Shown: in pieces, positions 11,433 to 22,489 of the stretch
How the letters are laid out: every line of letters starts with the position of its first letter
How positions within the stretch are numbered: the first letter of the stretch is position 1
NCBI GenBank assembly: GCA_949752795.1
Contig: OX457071.1
Coordinates: 25,404,800-25,468,799 of the forward strand
Length of the DNA stretch: 64,000 nt
Reading direction: 5' to 3'
Origin: Hyperoodon ampullatus
Lineage: Eukaryota; Chordata; Mammalia; Artiodactyla; Ziphiidae
The notes under the pieces: generated by a model
Told to the model about the DNA's origin: nothing
Seen by the model: only the letters and a program-made list of their open reading frames with translations
Database searches by the model: none
Translations under genes and position numbers: made by a program

Positions 11433-11771
11433 ACCAGTGCCGATTTAGTGTACCACATCTAGCCTTGGAGAATCATTTTCGAGGCTGCTCTAGTAATTCC
11501 AAAGAAAGGAGCTGCCCAAGACCAGGAGAGAACTCATCAAAATCTGGCCGCCTTTTGGCAAACAGGTACAAGGTCATCACCTGTCTTGGAAAGCTCTGTA
11601 CCTTCCTCAGCAGCAGTCCTGTCTTGCTCTTAGGTTCACTGCTTACCTGTTGGTACCTCCCACTGTCGCCTACCCTGACTCCTTCATTGTGTTCTCACCT
11701 GGCTTTCTGCTAACGGTGGCTGAATTCATAGCTGCTTAAGGCATTTGGGAAAAGTGTCTTACATAAGACTT
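11433..11771. other. Unassigned spacer between two SINEs
   Basis: About 340 bp with an 82-codon plus frame (11465-11713) that lacks recognisable domains. No repeat identified. Confidence 0.45.
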
Positions 11772-11783
11772 GTCTCCAGGGTT

Positions 11784-12102
11784 GTTTTTTTTTTAATATA
11801 AATTTATTTATTTTTGTCTGTGCTGGGTCTTCGTTGCTGCGCATGGGCTTTCTCTAGTTGCGGCGAGCAAGGGCTACTCTTCATTGCGGTGCATGGGCTT
11901 CTCATTGCAGTGGCTTCTCTTGTTGCGGAGCACGGGCTCTAGGTGTGCGGACTTCAGTAGTTGTGGCGCGCAGGTTCAGCAGTTGTGGCGCATGGGCTTA
12001 GTTACTCCTCAGCATGTGGCATCTTCCCAGACCAGGGCTCGAACCCATGTCCCCTGCATTGGCAGGCGGATTCTTAACCACTGCGCCACCAGGGAAGTCC
12101 CA
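11784..12102 (-). mobile_element. CHR-type SINE, long form
   Basis: Minus-strand copy. The tail is the T-rich 'tttaatataaatttatttat' and the head reads 'gggaagtccc' at the right end. It contains the long-form marks 'agcaagggctactcttcatt' and 'ttgcggagcacgggctctag'. The 12-bp TSD 'gtctccagggtt' is perfect at 11772-11783 and 12103-12114. Confidence 0.92.
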
Positions 12103-12194
12103 GTCTCCAGGGTTTTTAAAGGAGCCTGAAACCTCTAAAAGATGCCTGGATCTATGCTCTTTGTGCACTTTCTTCTCACGTACACCTATATGCA

Positions 12195-12475
12195 TTTCAT
12201 CATTCCCAAGGTAGGTATTGAGTGCTTACTTCGTGCGAGGCACTGTGATAACTGCTAGGAATGAGGTGGGGAATAAGGGCATCTCTGTCCCCGTGCAGTT
12301 TTCTGGGTAGTGGAGGACATATGTTTTAATCAACTAATCGCACATATGTAAAATTACGATACAAGAAATTTCGATAGAGGAACTTGACATCTAGCATTTG
12401 GAAATAATTTTCAAGGAGGACCTCGTAGAGAAAGTGAGTCTAGAGCTAAAATTTGAAGACATAGTAGTTAAGCAG
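12195..12475 (-). repeat. L2 LINE 3' fragment
   Basis: The plus strand shows 'attgagtgcttacttcgtgc', 'gaggcactgtgataactgct' and later 'ttttcaaggaggacctcgta', 'gagctaaaatttgaagac'. This is the order of the L2 3' end read in reverse. Old and diverged. Confidence 0.6.
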
Positions 12476-12479
12476 ACAA

Positions 12480-12640
12480 ACAGTCCTATATAATGTACTT
12501 ATTGCCTCTCCTGCTCACTGGGATTTTAGCCCCACAAGAGCAGACTACTCTGTCTTCTCTGCCACTTGATCCTTTGGGCCCATACTGACTGATACAAAAT
12601 CTGACGCGCAATACATCGTTATTAAATGAACGAACTAAAA
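12480..12640 (+). repeat. Possible L2 3' end
   Basis: 'agcccacaagagcag'-like start, 'ctctgtcttctctgccactt', and 'acgcgcaatacatcgttatt' before 'aaatgaacgaac' parallel the L2 3' terminus. It adjoins the oppositely oriented L2 piece. Similarity is weak. Confidence 0.4.
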
Positions 12641-13209
12641 TGTGTTGAAAAAGAAAAGGGAAGAGCAAGCCAGGCAGGCATTTGCAAAGTCTCTTTAGCT
12701 GGAGGAACCTTAGAAAATAAGATACTGAAAATGGCCGGCCGTAAAACTAAAAAAAACTGACTTAAGGTTTAGGGCCCTGGGGTGTTAGAGAGGTGTTTCA
12801 AATCCCTCACTGTTGAGGCAGTGGGTGGGGTCCTTTTGACTTTCTTCCCCCTTTTCCTCATTTATTTTTTCAATGAGCAGCCAAGATTCCAGGGTTTATC
12901 TGGACTGTGATGCTTTCAAAGAAACGACCTCCTTCCCCTCTCACTGTAGACCTATTATCTCCCCTACGAAAACCGTGACCAGTTATTATTCTCATATAGA
13001 AATGAAAGGTGGTCTAATATACCCCTGGGGCAGGTCAGGGGCTGCTGTATAGAGATAAAATCTCTCTTCCTCCTTCTTCTCTCTGTCTCCCTTCTTCCCT
13101 CTTTCTCTCTCTCTCTCCCTCCCTCAGTGACTATGCAGGGCATTCATTGCTCTGAAAAATAGTTGGTGCACATGTATAAAATACAAAAACAGGGCTGAGA
13201 GCAGAAAAT
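12641..13209. other. Unassigned DNA with a pyrimidine tract
   Basis: Contains a C/T-only-rich tract at about 13061-13125 with a (CT)n core near 13104-13116. No gene or dispersed repeat recognised. Confidence 0.5.
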
Positions 13210-13560
13210 ATTTTGGCCTTGAGTTGAGTCAGTCAATATTCATTGAATATTCTCTGAATGACCAGGTCTCTCCTGGACCCCAATTTTGGGGGAGGACTCT
13301 CTCCATCCTGAGAAGGCATCCACTTAATTGGAGAAACTGAAACAATATCCTCAAAAGAAGTTGCCAACAAAAATATTACAACTCAGGCGAATGAATGCTG
13401 TGTGGCATTGCATATGAGGGCACAGTACATGAGCTAAATCAAGAAGGCTTCATGAAGAACATGCAGATTTTTTTTTAGTTTGATTTTGAAAGAGAAGAAG
13501 GATCTAGAGCATCAGAGAGGAACAAAGAGGTAAATTCCTGGAGAGAAATATTTTTCTTTG
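13210..13560 (-). repeat. Diverged L2 fragment
   Basis: 'tcagtcaatattcattgaat' followed at distance by 'caagaaggcttcatgaagaa' and 'tagtttgattttgaaagaga' matches the reverse-read L2 3' region in order. Substantial divergence. Confidence 0.45.
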
Positions 13561-14777
13561 CATAAAGTAAATGTCTTCAAAACCTAGGATCACTTGGGGA
13601 AAAACTAATCACCCAGTTGAAGCAAAATCCTGATATGATCACCATAGCTCAGTGGAAAATACAGTGAACAAGGACAGCCAAAAGAATGATTTCCCTTATC
13701 CCTTTTCAAGGTCAAACAAGAGTCCTTTCCCTGGTACACCAGAGGATTGTGCACACGTTCATCCAAAGGGCAGGCAATGGGCTCAATAATAAAGGCCGAC
13801 ATTACGAACCACATAGCAGCAAATTTCTTCAAACTGAAAATCTCTTAGCCTAAACTACAAATTATTCATTTTGATATTAACCTTTATGTCATCTTTCCTC
13901 TACTACGTAAAAAAATTCAGTATTGCGGTATACCATTAACTATTTCTTTCAGCATGCATATCGTAAAATTTTTAAACATATTCCATAAGACAAAAAAATG
14001 TAGACAGGGTGCCATTTGGTAGGAAGCTTCTTACATGAAGGCACAAAAATTACTGCACACTGCCTGTAAGTTTGTGCTGTGAGTGTTTTCACCTCTTTTT
14101 GGATCAACACCTGCTAGTCTGGTCTTGTGTCTCTGTCACTTGCTCAGATAGTATTTCACTGCTTAGAGGCCTTTGAAAGGCAACAGATAACAAACACTCT
14201 TTGGTCCCTTGCCTTTCAATAGAATAACCTGAAACTTCTTATCATGAAGGCCCAGGCAGACCATGATATTGAGGAGGGGCTGGGAGTTCCCAGATCCTAG
14301 TTCCATGTATAATTTGATTTCTTTTAAATAAAGAATAGGTTACATTGAACCTAAATTCATGCTAAAAATAATTTTTTACAGCAGCATCAATGACCTGCCT
14401 AGGTCGTCCCATTTTCTTCATTTCAAAACTTAGCTCTCTGTTTCCATCCCATCATATGCCTGCACATGCGTGACACACACACAGGAGGCCTGGCTAGACA
14501 TCACGGCATCAAGGGCTCTGTTTCAGTGGGAGACTACAGTGAGTAAATGCGCATTTGCAGAGCTCCTGACGAAGGGGCTTTTAAATAGCCCCGAACAAGC
14601 TGACCAGCCCAATAGTCAATTCAGCAGGGATGGAGGAACACCCACCTGTGGCCAGAGAGGAGATAAAATGATTTTGCCGTGCACACCCACATTATGTGAG
14701 ACATTTGCAAAGCCATTTTAGGAGAAAGCCATTAGTTCAGCTAAAAGAGCTTTGGTTTTCAAATATTAACAAACAAA
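13561..14777. other. Unassigned non-coding DNA
   Basis: No gene or confident repeat. Open frames at 13605-13832 (minus) and 14470-14721 (plus) have no recognisable motifs. Confidence 0.5.

Positions 14778-14806
<29 letters not shown>
14778..14806. repeat. (TG)n microsatellite
   Basis: An uninterrupted TG dinucleotide run of about 14 units, followed by 'ttaaagg'. Confidence 0.98.
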
Positions 14807-14808
<2 letters not shown>

Positions 14809-14909
14809 AAAGGATTTCTCTCTAAGAACGTAATATTTACTTAGCGTGTTGTGATTTGCAAGAAATCAGTGCTTAGAAAACTATCTGCTTTAGAAACTAT
14901 GACTTTCAA

Positions 14910-15020
14910 TGTACACAGCAATTATTCATCATACATAGCCCAGGAATTTGCACGTTGTAGGCACTCATTCTTTGTTGAATGAGTGAGTGAACGAGCAGAT
15001 GAATGAACGAACGAACATTG
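14910..15020 (+). repeat. L2/MIR-type 3' tail with degenerate (GAAY)n
   Basis: 'catagcccaggaatttgcac', 'gttgtaggcactcattcttt' and 'gttgaatgagtgagtga' resemble the common L2/MIR3 3' terminus. A short (GAAC/GAAT)n run extends to 15016. 15021-15329 holds nothing recognisable. Confidence 0.5.
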
Positions 15021-15329
15021 TTGCCCATCCTATTCAAATTGAGAAACTCGACAGCACAATTGGGATGGGCTAGTATGAACAAACTGACAAAAGCTAACAT
15101 GCAGTTTTCTCCTTGCTGAGCACACATGTAATCTGTCATGGTCAATTATATTTCTGGCATGGCTGGCGATGCCTCTCTGAGTGGACAGTGTCAAGTCAAT
15201 TAACTTCTCTTTAGTTCTATTTCTATTTTCATAGCTTGGAAATGAAAATACAGACTGACCATCTTCCTCAGAGCCAGCGTGAAGCTAAAGGAGACACTGC
15301 CAGGCAGGACAACAGAAGCCAACACAATT

Positions 15330-15577
15330 GGATCATCTGGATAAATCCACAGAGACAGAAAGGAAATGGGTGGTTGCCAGGGGCTGGGGGGTATGGGAGG
15401 GAGGATTGGGGAGTGACTGTTTAATGGGTACAGAGTTTCTTTGGGGCTGATGAAAATGGTTTGGAGTTAAACAGAAATGGTGGTTGCATAATATTATGAA
15501 GGTACTAAATGCCACCGAAGTGTGCACTTGAAAATGGGTAATTTTATGTTATCTGGATTTCAACTCAATAAAAACTT
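15330..15577 (+). mobile_element. Ancient L1M 3'UTR fragment
   Basis: Recognisable L1M 3'UTR phrases: 'ccacagagacagaaagg', 'tggttgccaggggctggg', 'ggtacagagtttctttgggg', 'gtgcacttgaaaatgggta', 'ttatctggatttcaactcaa', ending 'taaaaac'. Non-coding and old. Confidence 0.8.
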
Positions 15578-16279
15578 TTATATCCTAGTATTTATAGCTC
15601 TAAAGCATGTTGTTGCTAAGTCTGTGAAAAGTGTGGTGAATGTTGTCTCTCTACATGTTTCAAAAGGACAATTGCTCCATAGTTTTTCGCTAAGCTTCTG
15701 GTGAGTTTACAGAGAATCAGAGTGGATAACAATGTCCAATGTGGTGATATCCTGATAAAGTGACACTGATCTGAGTGTGGACCTGAAATCAGGGCAAATT
15801 CTGTGACTTCTTCATACGGAATATTTCCTGGCAAGCAAGAAACTATTTACCTCCTTGATCATTTTAAAAGAAAACTCACTAATATCCATATATCACATAG
15901 GAAAACCCTGTTGAGCAATATTAATTTGGGATTACAGTCTATTTACACATATCCTCTGAAAGCAAGATTTCTTTCAAGGAAGCTCAGCTGTCACAAGGAC
16001 ATGTGAATTTCACAAATCTTGCTCTTCCATAAATCAACAGGTATTTACAGGGCTCTATTCTACATAGTGTGTGCCCAGCACGGCTGCCAAACTCTGAAGT
16101 GTGATAGAAAATGACAAAACAGGTTTTTATCTCCATTATTTTATTATTTACAAAGTTGGGCTTTATCAAACAGATAGTATCAAATGGTAATACTTAGAAT
16201 TAAGCAAACAAATGCAACATAACCTTGTACTTATAGAACTCTTGGCAAAATGCTTTGGCACCTATCACTCTTACAGCCA
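15578..16279. other. Unassigned non-coding DNA
   Basis: No gene or clear repeat. Short overlapping frames on both strands (60-72 codons) show no conserved feature. Confidence 0.5.
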
Positions 16280-16410
16280 ACATGGGAGGCAAGCAGAGTA
16301 GGACTGTTTCTCACCATGCTGGAGGATTAGAAAGCTGCAAGGACACACAGTAAGTGGTACAGCCAGGAGTAGGATTCAGGTCTCAGATACCTGGGCTGGT
16401 AGTCCTTTCA
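16280..16410 (-). repeat. MIR fragment
   Basis: Reverse-read MIR core: 'ggacacacagtaagtggtac', 'agccaggagtaggattcagg', then 'gggctggtagtcctt'. Confidence 0.6.
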
Positions 16411-16515
16411 TGACAAGTAAACCAGGGGTCAGAAGATCTGAGTTTTAACTGTGGCTCTGCCATTAACTTGCTAGGTGGCATTGAGCGAGTCCTTCAGCCT
16501 CTTGGATTTCAATTT
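16411..16515 (+). repeat. MIR fragment
   Basis: Forward MIR core immediately after the reverse one: 'gagttttaactgtggctctg', 'ccattaacttgctaggtggc', 'gagtccttcagcctcttgg', 'atttcttcctctttt'. The adjacent inverted pair could form a hairpin in RNA. Confidence 0.65.
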
Positions 16516-17985
16516 CTTCCTCTTTTAAACATAGCTGGGGCACATTTTCTCAAATGTGCTTTGTTTTGGAGCCTGCATTCTCTGTTAGCAAATGCAGAAA
16601 TTGCATGTACAGAAGGGGACTATTCTTCCCTGTCATTTCTTAACCCAGGTGAGACTTTTAATGTAACGCAGCTTTCAGATGCAGTAACCCACATTTTAAA
16701 AATGCTCACTATGTAACGTTTGTGTTTGCAAAGCCACTTCTATTAAAGTAGTCTGACAAAGAATTTCCTCAAATTCCTCAGCAGACAGCTTTCGAGCTTT
16801 TCAAGGTCACAGGGGGTCCTATCCATAGGTAGCTTTCTTTCTTGCCTGCATATCCCTCACTGTATATGGCACTTCGGTCGTTGCAAAGTGCCTTTCCATC
16901 TCTTGTCTTACTTGACATCACTAGTACCAGGCAAAGGCTCAGACTAAGCCCCACTATCTCTCCCTAAACTAACACGGCCCCATTCCCAGTCCTATTGTTA
17001 GCTGACAAGGATGGGACAGAGATAAGACGGGGTGGGAAACTGACCCAGTGACAGCCAATCACAAGAGCTTTTGTCTGTGGATCTGACCGGGGTGATTCAT
17101 CAGCCACCAATCCCAGAGGCTTTCAATGGGAGAACAAAAAGTCCACTATTGCCCCAAAGGCCGTGCTTGGGTTTATTCCCTTGTGCAAAAGAAACAAAAA
17201 AAAAGTTAAGTTAACTGTCAAGAGCAACTTCCCACAAAACAAAGCTCAAGAGAGAAGATTCAAAAGAGACAAGCCAAGTGTATTGCTTCTGTGTCTCTAC
17301 AGTTACAGAAAGAGTAGAGACCAGCTGCAATAATTAGGATAACCTGTCCCAAAAGAATACCCCAATAACCTCATTTATCTTAAATGTCTACAAAATCATT
17401 GTAAAAAAATAAATTATCTAAAGAACGACCTCAGCGTTCCAATCATAGATGGAGTCTTACTTGTACGTCAGTTCTTTTTGGTCCTCGCTGGTTCTTATTT
17501 TACATGATGATGTCAAGACTTTTTTTTTTCTTTTTTAGTTCATCTACTCTAATGTATCTTTTAAAATACAAAATCAAGTAAGCTCTTTCTTTTTCTTATT
17601 TAAATTTTTAAAAAAATTTATTGCTGTGTTTAGAATCCAGAAAATCTCTATCCATAATTTGTACCAGGGAACACAAAGTGAGCAGAAAACCATGGCCAAA
17701 TGACGTGGGTGGGTAAATATTCCAGAGAGTGGTAGATGGTGAAGGGATGACCTTCTCCACCCCGAGAAAGCCTCTGACCACACTTGTCTACAACAAACTT
17801 CCAGAGTTAGAAGGGAGTAACATTGGGAAGCAAGGAAACAAAGCAAAAAGCAAACAAATAAGCAAAACAAGTGGTCCTTTACAATATGCTAACATTATAT
17901 TCAGGGCCTGCCTGCTTTATCTAGGTGCCAACTTTTTCATTATTTCATTTTATCATTAAATGCAAAATGGTATAGCCCAAACCAG
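16516..17985. other. Unassigned non-coding DNA
   Basis: No exon recognised. T-rich and A-rich stretches occur near 17521-17536 and 17600-17616. A compact block near 16980-17130 contains GATA-like, CCAAT-like and E-box-like words (see findings). Confidence 0.5.
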
Positions 17986-18095
17986 CCCTGGAAAGATAAT
18001 CAGGAGATACAAGTTCTAACTGCAGCACCAGCCTCTGGCATTACTATTATATGTCCTCAGCCTAGTCATTTCTCATTTATTTAATCACTCACCAT
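17986..18095 (+). repeat. Diverged MIR fragment
   Basis: 'gatacaagttctaactgcag', 'cctctggcattactattata', 'tcctcagcctagtcatttct' has MIR-like order, but many substitutions. Confidence 0.4.
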
Positions 18096-18660
18096 TCAGT
18101 AGTTACTTATCACGTGTGTAATATTTTCCAAATGCCATGCTGGCTGCTGGCTCCAAAAGCCTTCCACATTTAAGATTTCTTTCAAAGAAGGTGGTACAGA
18201 TGATTGCTTACGTATCAATTTCAGTGATTTGTCCTCTGAGACCCTGCTACCGTGACCATACTTGTTTGGATTAGGAATTGGCAGTTGATCCAAATGCAGC
18301 CATCTATTTGCCTTCCAGCAACTTATAAGAAACAGCCCAAATGCTTGTCTATACTGGATAATAACCAACTGAACCACTGTAAGAATTTCTCGGGGAGGTT
18401 AAATGTCAGATATACAGAGAGAACAGGCTGTAAAGCAGAGCAGAAGGCAAGAAGGAGAGATACAACTTTAGGCGTGGCCATGGTAACAGAATCCACGCCT
18501 CAGTATACACGGTGAATAGAGTGAAGAGACTGGAGAACTGATAGCAGAAGAAGTAGAGACCCTGGTGAAGAATAACTAATACCTGCTGCCAGGAGGGAAA
18601 GAACCGTGATAGCGTGGAGACATCAGAGAAGTAAGAGGCAGAAGAGAGCAAGGTTAATCT
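18096..18660. other. Unassigned non-coding DNA
   Basis: Overlapping frames of 81-93 codons on both strands have no recognisable domains. No repeat identified. Confidence 0.45.
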
Positions 18661-18950
18661 AGAAAGTTAGACGAGGCAAGATCATACCAAGCCTTGAAGG
18701 CCATTTTAATGATTTGGGTCTTAATCCCAAGAACAGCGGGAAACTGTCAAAGGATTCCAATAAGGAGAGGCAAGCTGAGATGTGCATTTAAACTGACAAC
18801 TGTGACAGTCATGTGGGAGTTAATGGGAAGGGCTCACAGTGGAAAGACCAGGTCAGAAGCTTCTGTAGGAATCCAGAGGAGAGTTGGTGACAGCTTGGAC
18901 CAGGGGGCTGGCCAGTATCCTAAACATGCAGGGCTTCAAGGTGGGAAAAA
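18661..18950 (-). repeat. L2 ORF2-end fragment
   Basis: 'agccttgaaggccattttaa', 'gatttgggtcttaatcccaa', 'gctgagatgtgcatttaaac', 'ggaatccagaggagagttgg', 'tgacagcttggaccaggggg' is the reverse-read 3' portion of the L2 LINE (end of its reverse-transcriptase ORF). Diverged, no open frame. Confidence 0.6.
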
Positions 18951-18959
18951 CATTTAATT

Positions 18960-19045
18960 CATCCCTGCATTTATAATGTGTGGCACAGGCCTGGCACCTA
19001 GTAAATACTCAGGAAAGTGTTGTTCAATGAATGGAGATAACCTTT
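18960..19045 (+). repeat. L2/MIR 3' tail
   Basis: 'gtggcacaggcctggcacct' and 'agtaaatactcaggaaag' followed by 'ttgttcaatgaatgg' match the common L2/MIR 3' end. Confidence 0.5.
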
Positions 19046-19224
19046 CCAAAGTAAGTGAACAGTAATAGTTCAACGTTTCCTCTTCCACATTGAATCGACT
19101 CTAAATGAGAGACATCTCATGATGGAATTTCTGGTACTATGTGCTACTCTCTCAGAGGAGATATTTGAGAGTAAGGGAAAACTTTAGCCCCCTGATATGA
19201 CCCCATTAAAGGTCTCTCTGTCCA

Positions 19225-19500
19225 AGAGGCAGAAAAGAATAGTGGTTATGATCATAGGTTCTGAAGTCCAAGAACCCAGATTAATCTAATTCACCAATTT
19301 CTCATTGTGTTAAAATAGGTATACTATTAAACCCCTCTCTGTCTCCATTTCTTCATTTGTACAATGGAAATATTAACTGAATTAAAGCCTACCTCAAAGG
19401 ATTATTACGAGGATTAAATATGTTAATCATTTATCACAAGATGACATATAGGAAGTGCTCAATAACCATTATTATTATTATTCTCACCTAGACAGTGAAC
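19225..19500 (+). repeat. Near full-length MIR SINE
   Basis: Runs in consensus order from 'gaatagtggttatgatcata', 'ggttctgaagtccaagaacc', through 'ctctgtctccatttcttcat', 'ttgtacaatggaaatatt' and 'attacgaggattaaatatg' to 'ggaagtgctcaataaccatt' and a short (ATT)n end. The tRNA-like head, core and L2-like tail are all present. Best preserved MIR in the window. Confidence 0.8.
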
Positions 19501-20814
19501 TTCTCAGAGGAGAGTACTCTTTATTAGGAGATAGGGCCTGTGACGTATTAGCTACTCAACGAACCTGTGTAGTTGACTTTGCATCCTGATCCATCATCCT
19601 GAATGGGAGGATTTCATTTCAGCATGTTTCTTTCCAAGCCATCTTTTTTACGCAGGTCTCCTAACATCTTTTGTACGCAGGTCTCCTAACATCTTTTGTA
19701 TCCTGAAAGGGAACATTCTTCTCACCCTGTAATTATCAGCCTTTCCATCCCCGTCCTCTTTTCCTGTTCCAAACAAAATTATTCAGTCTGCTTACCCTTC
19801 CCCTCACAAATCCTGCCATTTCAAAGTTAATTGCTTCTACTTCTATTACACACCTGCCTTGCTTTATTCCGTCTATTAAAGTTGCTTTCTTGTAAGTAGA
19901 TTGTATCTATTCCGCTTGTCCCCTTTCCCTTATTAATGAACTTCCTAGCCCTGGCATCAGTTGAGAGTTATCCTTCAACCCGGGCTTCTGAAACCAGTCT
20001 CCAAATTCTTTGCTGCTTAGGTGATTGCTTTTGGCATCCTCCTTGCTAATTCACCTTTGTTAATTCACCTCTGAAGACATCCCGTCCTTACTGAGTGCAG
20101 GAGGGAATTATTCCTCCAATTTTTTTTTAACTGCTCTTTCTTTGGAGTTGGTTTTATTTTCTCCTCCCTTTGAATGTCTAGTAATCTGCATCTTCCAGCT
20201 AGAATTGCACATTGTCTATACCTCTGGCAGGTAAAGAAGAGAACAGCCTCACCTCCAGGCAGTCTTCCAAAAGGCATCAAATAAAAGCCCACCCAACTCT
20301 GTCCCTCTGGGTACCTCTGAGCATAGGCTGGTTTCCTTCATGAAGATTAATTCTGCCTTTTCCAATTTTTGTGCTCTGCTGGCATTCCCTACCTTCTATA
20401 TCAATGCTGTGTGGGTTGATTGTTCTTCTCAATTGTACTCTTAACACTGATTATATCTACTTATTTTGAACCTAGTTTCATGGTTCATTTGCAAACTGTT
20501 TATCTCTCTACCCACCCTGGACAGTCTCTTGGATTTCTTTACACAATTCTTAAATGAGCTTCTTGAGATTTTGTTTGAATCATGTTTTTATGTGGGGACT
20601 CCTTTTTGTTTTGTCTTGTTGTTAACTCTTACTGGTATTTCTCTAGGAGTGGTTACTGGGAAGGGTTGCATTTTCCAAGCTCTGTGTTTTTGGCTGCATT
20701 TCTGCCTTCACCCCTAAGCGGTCCACTTAGTCACTCGACTCATCATCAATTATGTTCAAATTTGTCTCTTTATTTGCTGCTGGTTCAGTGAGAGGGACGG
20801 TTACTGGATTGAGA
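19501..20814. other. Mostly unassigned DNA
   Basis: A pyrimidine-rich segment at about 19690-20060 may be a heavily decayed L2. A short L2-like end may lie at 19490-19580. The 83- and 69-codon frames near 20466-20791 are hydrophobic by T-richness only. No gene is supported. Confidence 0.4.
19650..19699. repeat. 25-bp perfect tandem duplication
   Basis: The unit starting 'acgcaggtctcctaacatct' plus 'tttgt' occurs twice head to tail (19650-19674 and 19675-19699) without mismatch. Confidence 0.95.
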
Positions 20815-21345
20815 ATTTAAAAACCTTAGGGTTGAAAGAACCTTAATCTGGCCCAAAATTCTCTCCAAAATCATGTTTTCCTGACTGTCTTTAGATACTC
20901 CAAGTGACAAGAAGCTCATTGCTCTACAGGCAATATCCTCCACTTTTAGACACTACCATGTTCTACAGAGTACTTCCTAATCATTAAGTGAAATCCACCT
21001 GGCTATAATTTTCACATGTGTGGACCACTTTTGCCCTCCAAGTTTCAACGCAATACATTGACTCAGCATTCTCCATTGAGTATTTCAGGTATTTAACAAT
21101 AGGTGTCCCAAGTCCTTGATTACTACCCTTTTCCAGGCCAATTATCCCAGATTGCTTCAACCATTGATCAAGTGTGTTGGCCGCATCTCCCTTCCCCTCT
21201 CCTATAGAGTCCTTGCCTGTGAGTGCCCCTTCTGATCAGGAACCGAGCGCAGTGTTCCCCAAGGATCCAACCAGCTCAGACCATGGTGCAAGGATGAGCA
21301 CTTCGTTATTTTAATTAGCCTAAGATCATGTTAGCTTTTGAACGT
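20815..21345 (-). repeat. CR1/L3-like LINE relic
   Basis: The reverse-read CR1-superfamily 3' region can be followed across about 500 bp: 'aaagaaccttaatctggccc', 'tctttagatactccaagtga', 'agagtacttcctaatcatta', 'aagtgaaatccacctggcta', 'gtatttcaggtatttaacaa', 'attatcccagattgcttcaa', and finally 'agcctaagatcatgttagct'. CR1/L3 elements died early in mammalian evolution, so this is among the oldest sequences in the window. Confidence 0.55.
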
Positions 21346-21525
21346 CTTTACTTTTTAGGGACTCATAAAATGTTTAATTTCTAATTTCTATAAGAATTAC
21401 TTCTGAATCAGATGTCTTCTACTCGAGAAAAGCACAGCTAATTTTTGGAACCTAAATATAAGGCTTGGAACTTAGACTTACTAAGCCGCATTTTGTGAAT
21501 CTCAGGCCTTCTTTTCAACTTTTCC

Positions 21526-21739
21526 TTTTTTTTTTTTTTTTTTTTTTGCGGTACGCGGGCCTCTCCCTGCTGTGGCCTCTCCCGTTGCGGAGCACAGGCT
21601 CCGGACGCGCAGGCCCAGCGGCCATGGCTCACGGGCCCAGCCACTCCGCGGCATGTGGGATCTTCCCGGACCGGGGCATGAAGCCATGTCCCTTGCATCG
21701 GCAGGCGGACTCTCAACGACTGCACCACCAGGGAAGCCC
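21526..21739 (-). mobile_element. CHR-type SINE, short form
   Basis: Minus-strand copy: poly-T (about 22 nt) then 'gcggtacgcgggcctctccc', ending in 'caccagggaagccc'. The 11-bp TSD 'tcaacttttcc' is exact at 21515-21525 and 21740-21750. Overlapping open frames of 93-130 codons are SINE translations. Confidence 0.93.
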
Positions 21740-22034
21740 TCAACTTTTCCATTAAAAAAAAAAATTCCAGCTCTAATATTCAACAGAGTTACTCTGCCTC
21801 CACTTTTCTTCAGCTGTAAATTCGATAACTACTTCTCCTCCTATACCATAATACAAATCACTGGGAAAAATGTCAGACTAAGGGTCACCAGAGAATCCCA
21901 CATAAAGTTAATATCACGTAAACAACCATCACTCTTAAGGTCTACCGCTATTCAGGAGCTATAACTCTCTGGAACGCATAGTAATGCCCTCATTTCTTCA
22001 GGTGGTATACAAAAAATAGCATCTGCATCATGTT

Positions 22035-22270
22035 TATGATAACAGCTAACGTATATTGCGAGTCTTTCAGGGCTAGGTATTTTTCTAAGAGGTTTGCGTG
22101 CATTAGCTCATTTAGTCTTTGTAATGACGCTATGAAGTAGGCCATGTTATTATTCCCATTTTACCCATAAAGAAACTAGGACATAGAGCAATTAAGATGC
22201 TCAGTCAGACAGTGGTGGCAGAGGGATTTCAACTTAGTTCACAAAGACTCCAGAGCCTGTCCGCCTAACC
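22035..22270 (-). repeat. MIR SINE
   Basis: 'cattagctcatttagtcttt', 'gtaatgacgctatgaagtag', 'cattttacccataaagaaac', 'cagacagtggtggcagaggg' and 'ctccagagcctgtccgccta' give the MIR consensus in reverse almost end to end. Inactive. The 280 bp before it (21751-22034) shows nothing recognisable. Confidence 0.75.
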
Positions 22271-22476
22271 CTTCATTGAGATTTTATCAAATGACATATG
22301 CAAAAAATACAGGCTTTTTACGATTCTGCTGATTAACCCACCTAGTGCTTTCCAAAATAAGAAATGCAGCTGGTTTAATGTGGATTCTAAGTGAATCTAA
22401 GTGAAAGAGAATGTGGTTTTTAGCGATCACAACTTCTTTGTAAATCATCGCAAACCACATCTGCAGTAATCCAGAG

Positions 22477-22489
22477 CTATCACTTTGTT
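22477..22489. repeat. L1 target-site duplication, left copy
   Basis: 'ctatcactttgtt' (13 bp) is repeated exactly at 29110-29122, flanking the full-length L1. Identity of the two copies suggests a young insertion. Confidence 0.95.

Noticed and set aside
14980..15020. CRISPR-like or tandem array from the GAAT/GAAC words
   Set aside because: Simple tetranucleotide slippage at an L2/MIR tail, with no spacers. CRISPR arrays are not expected in this nuclear DNA.
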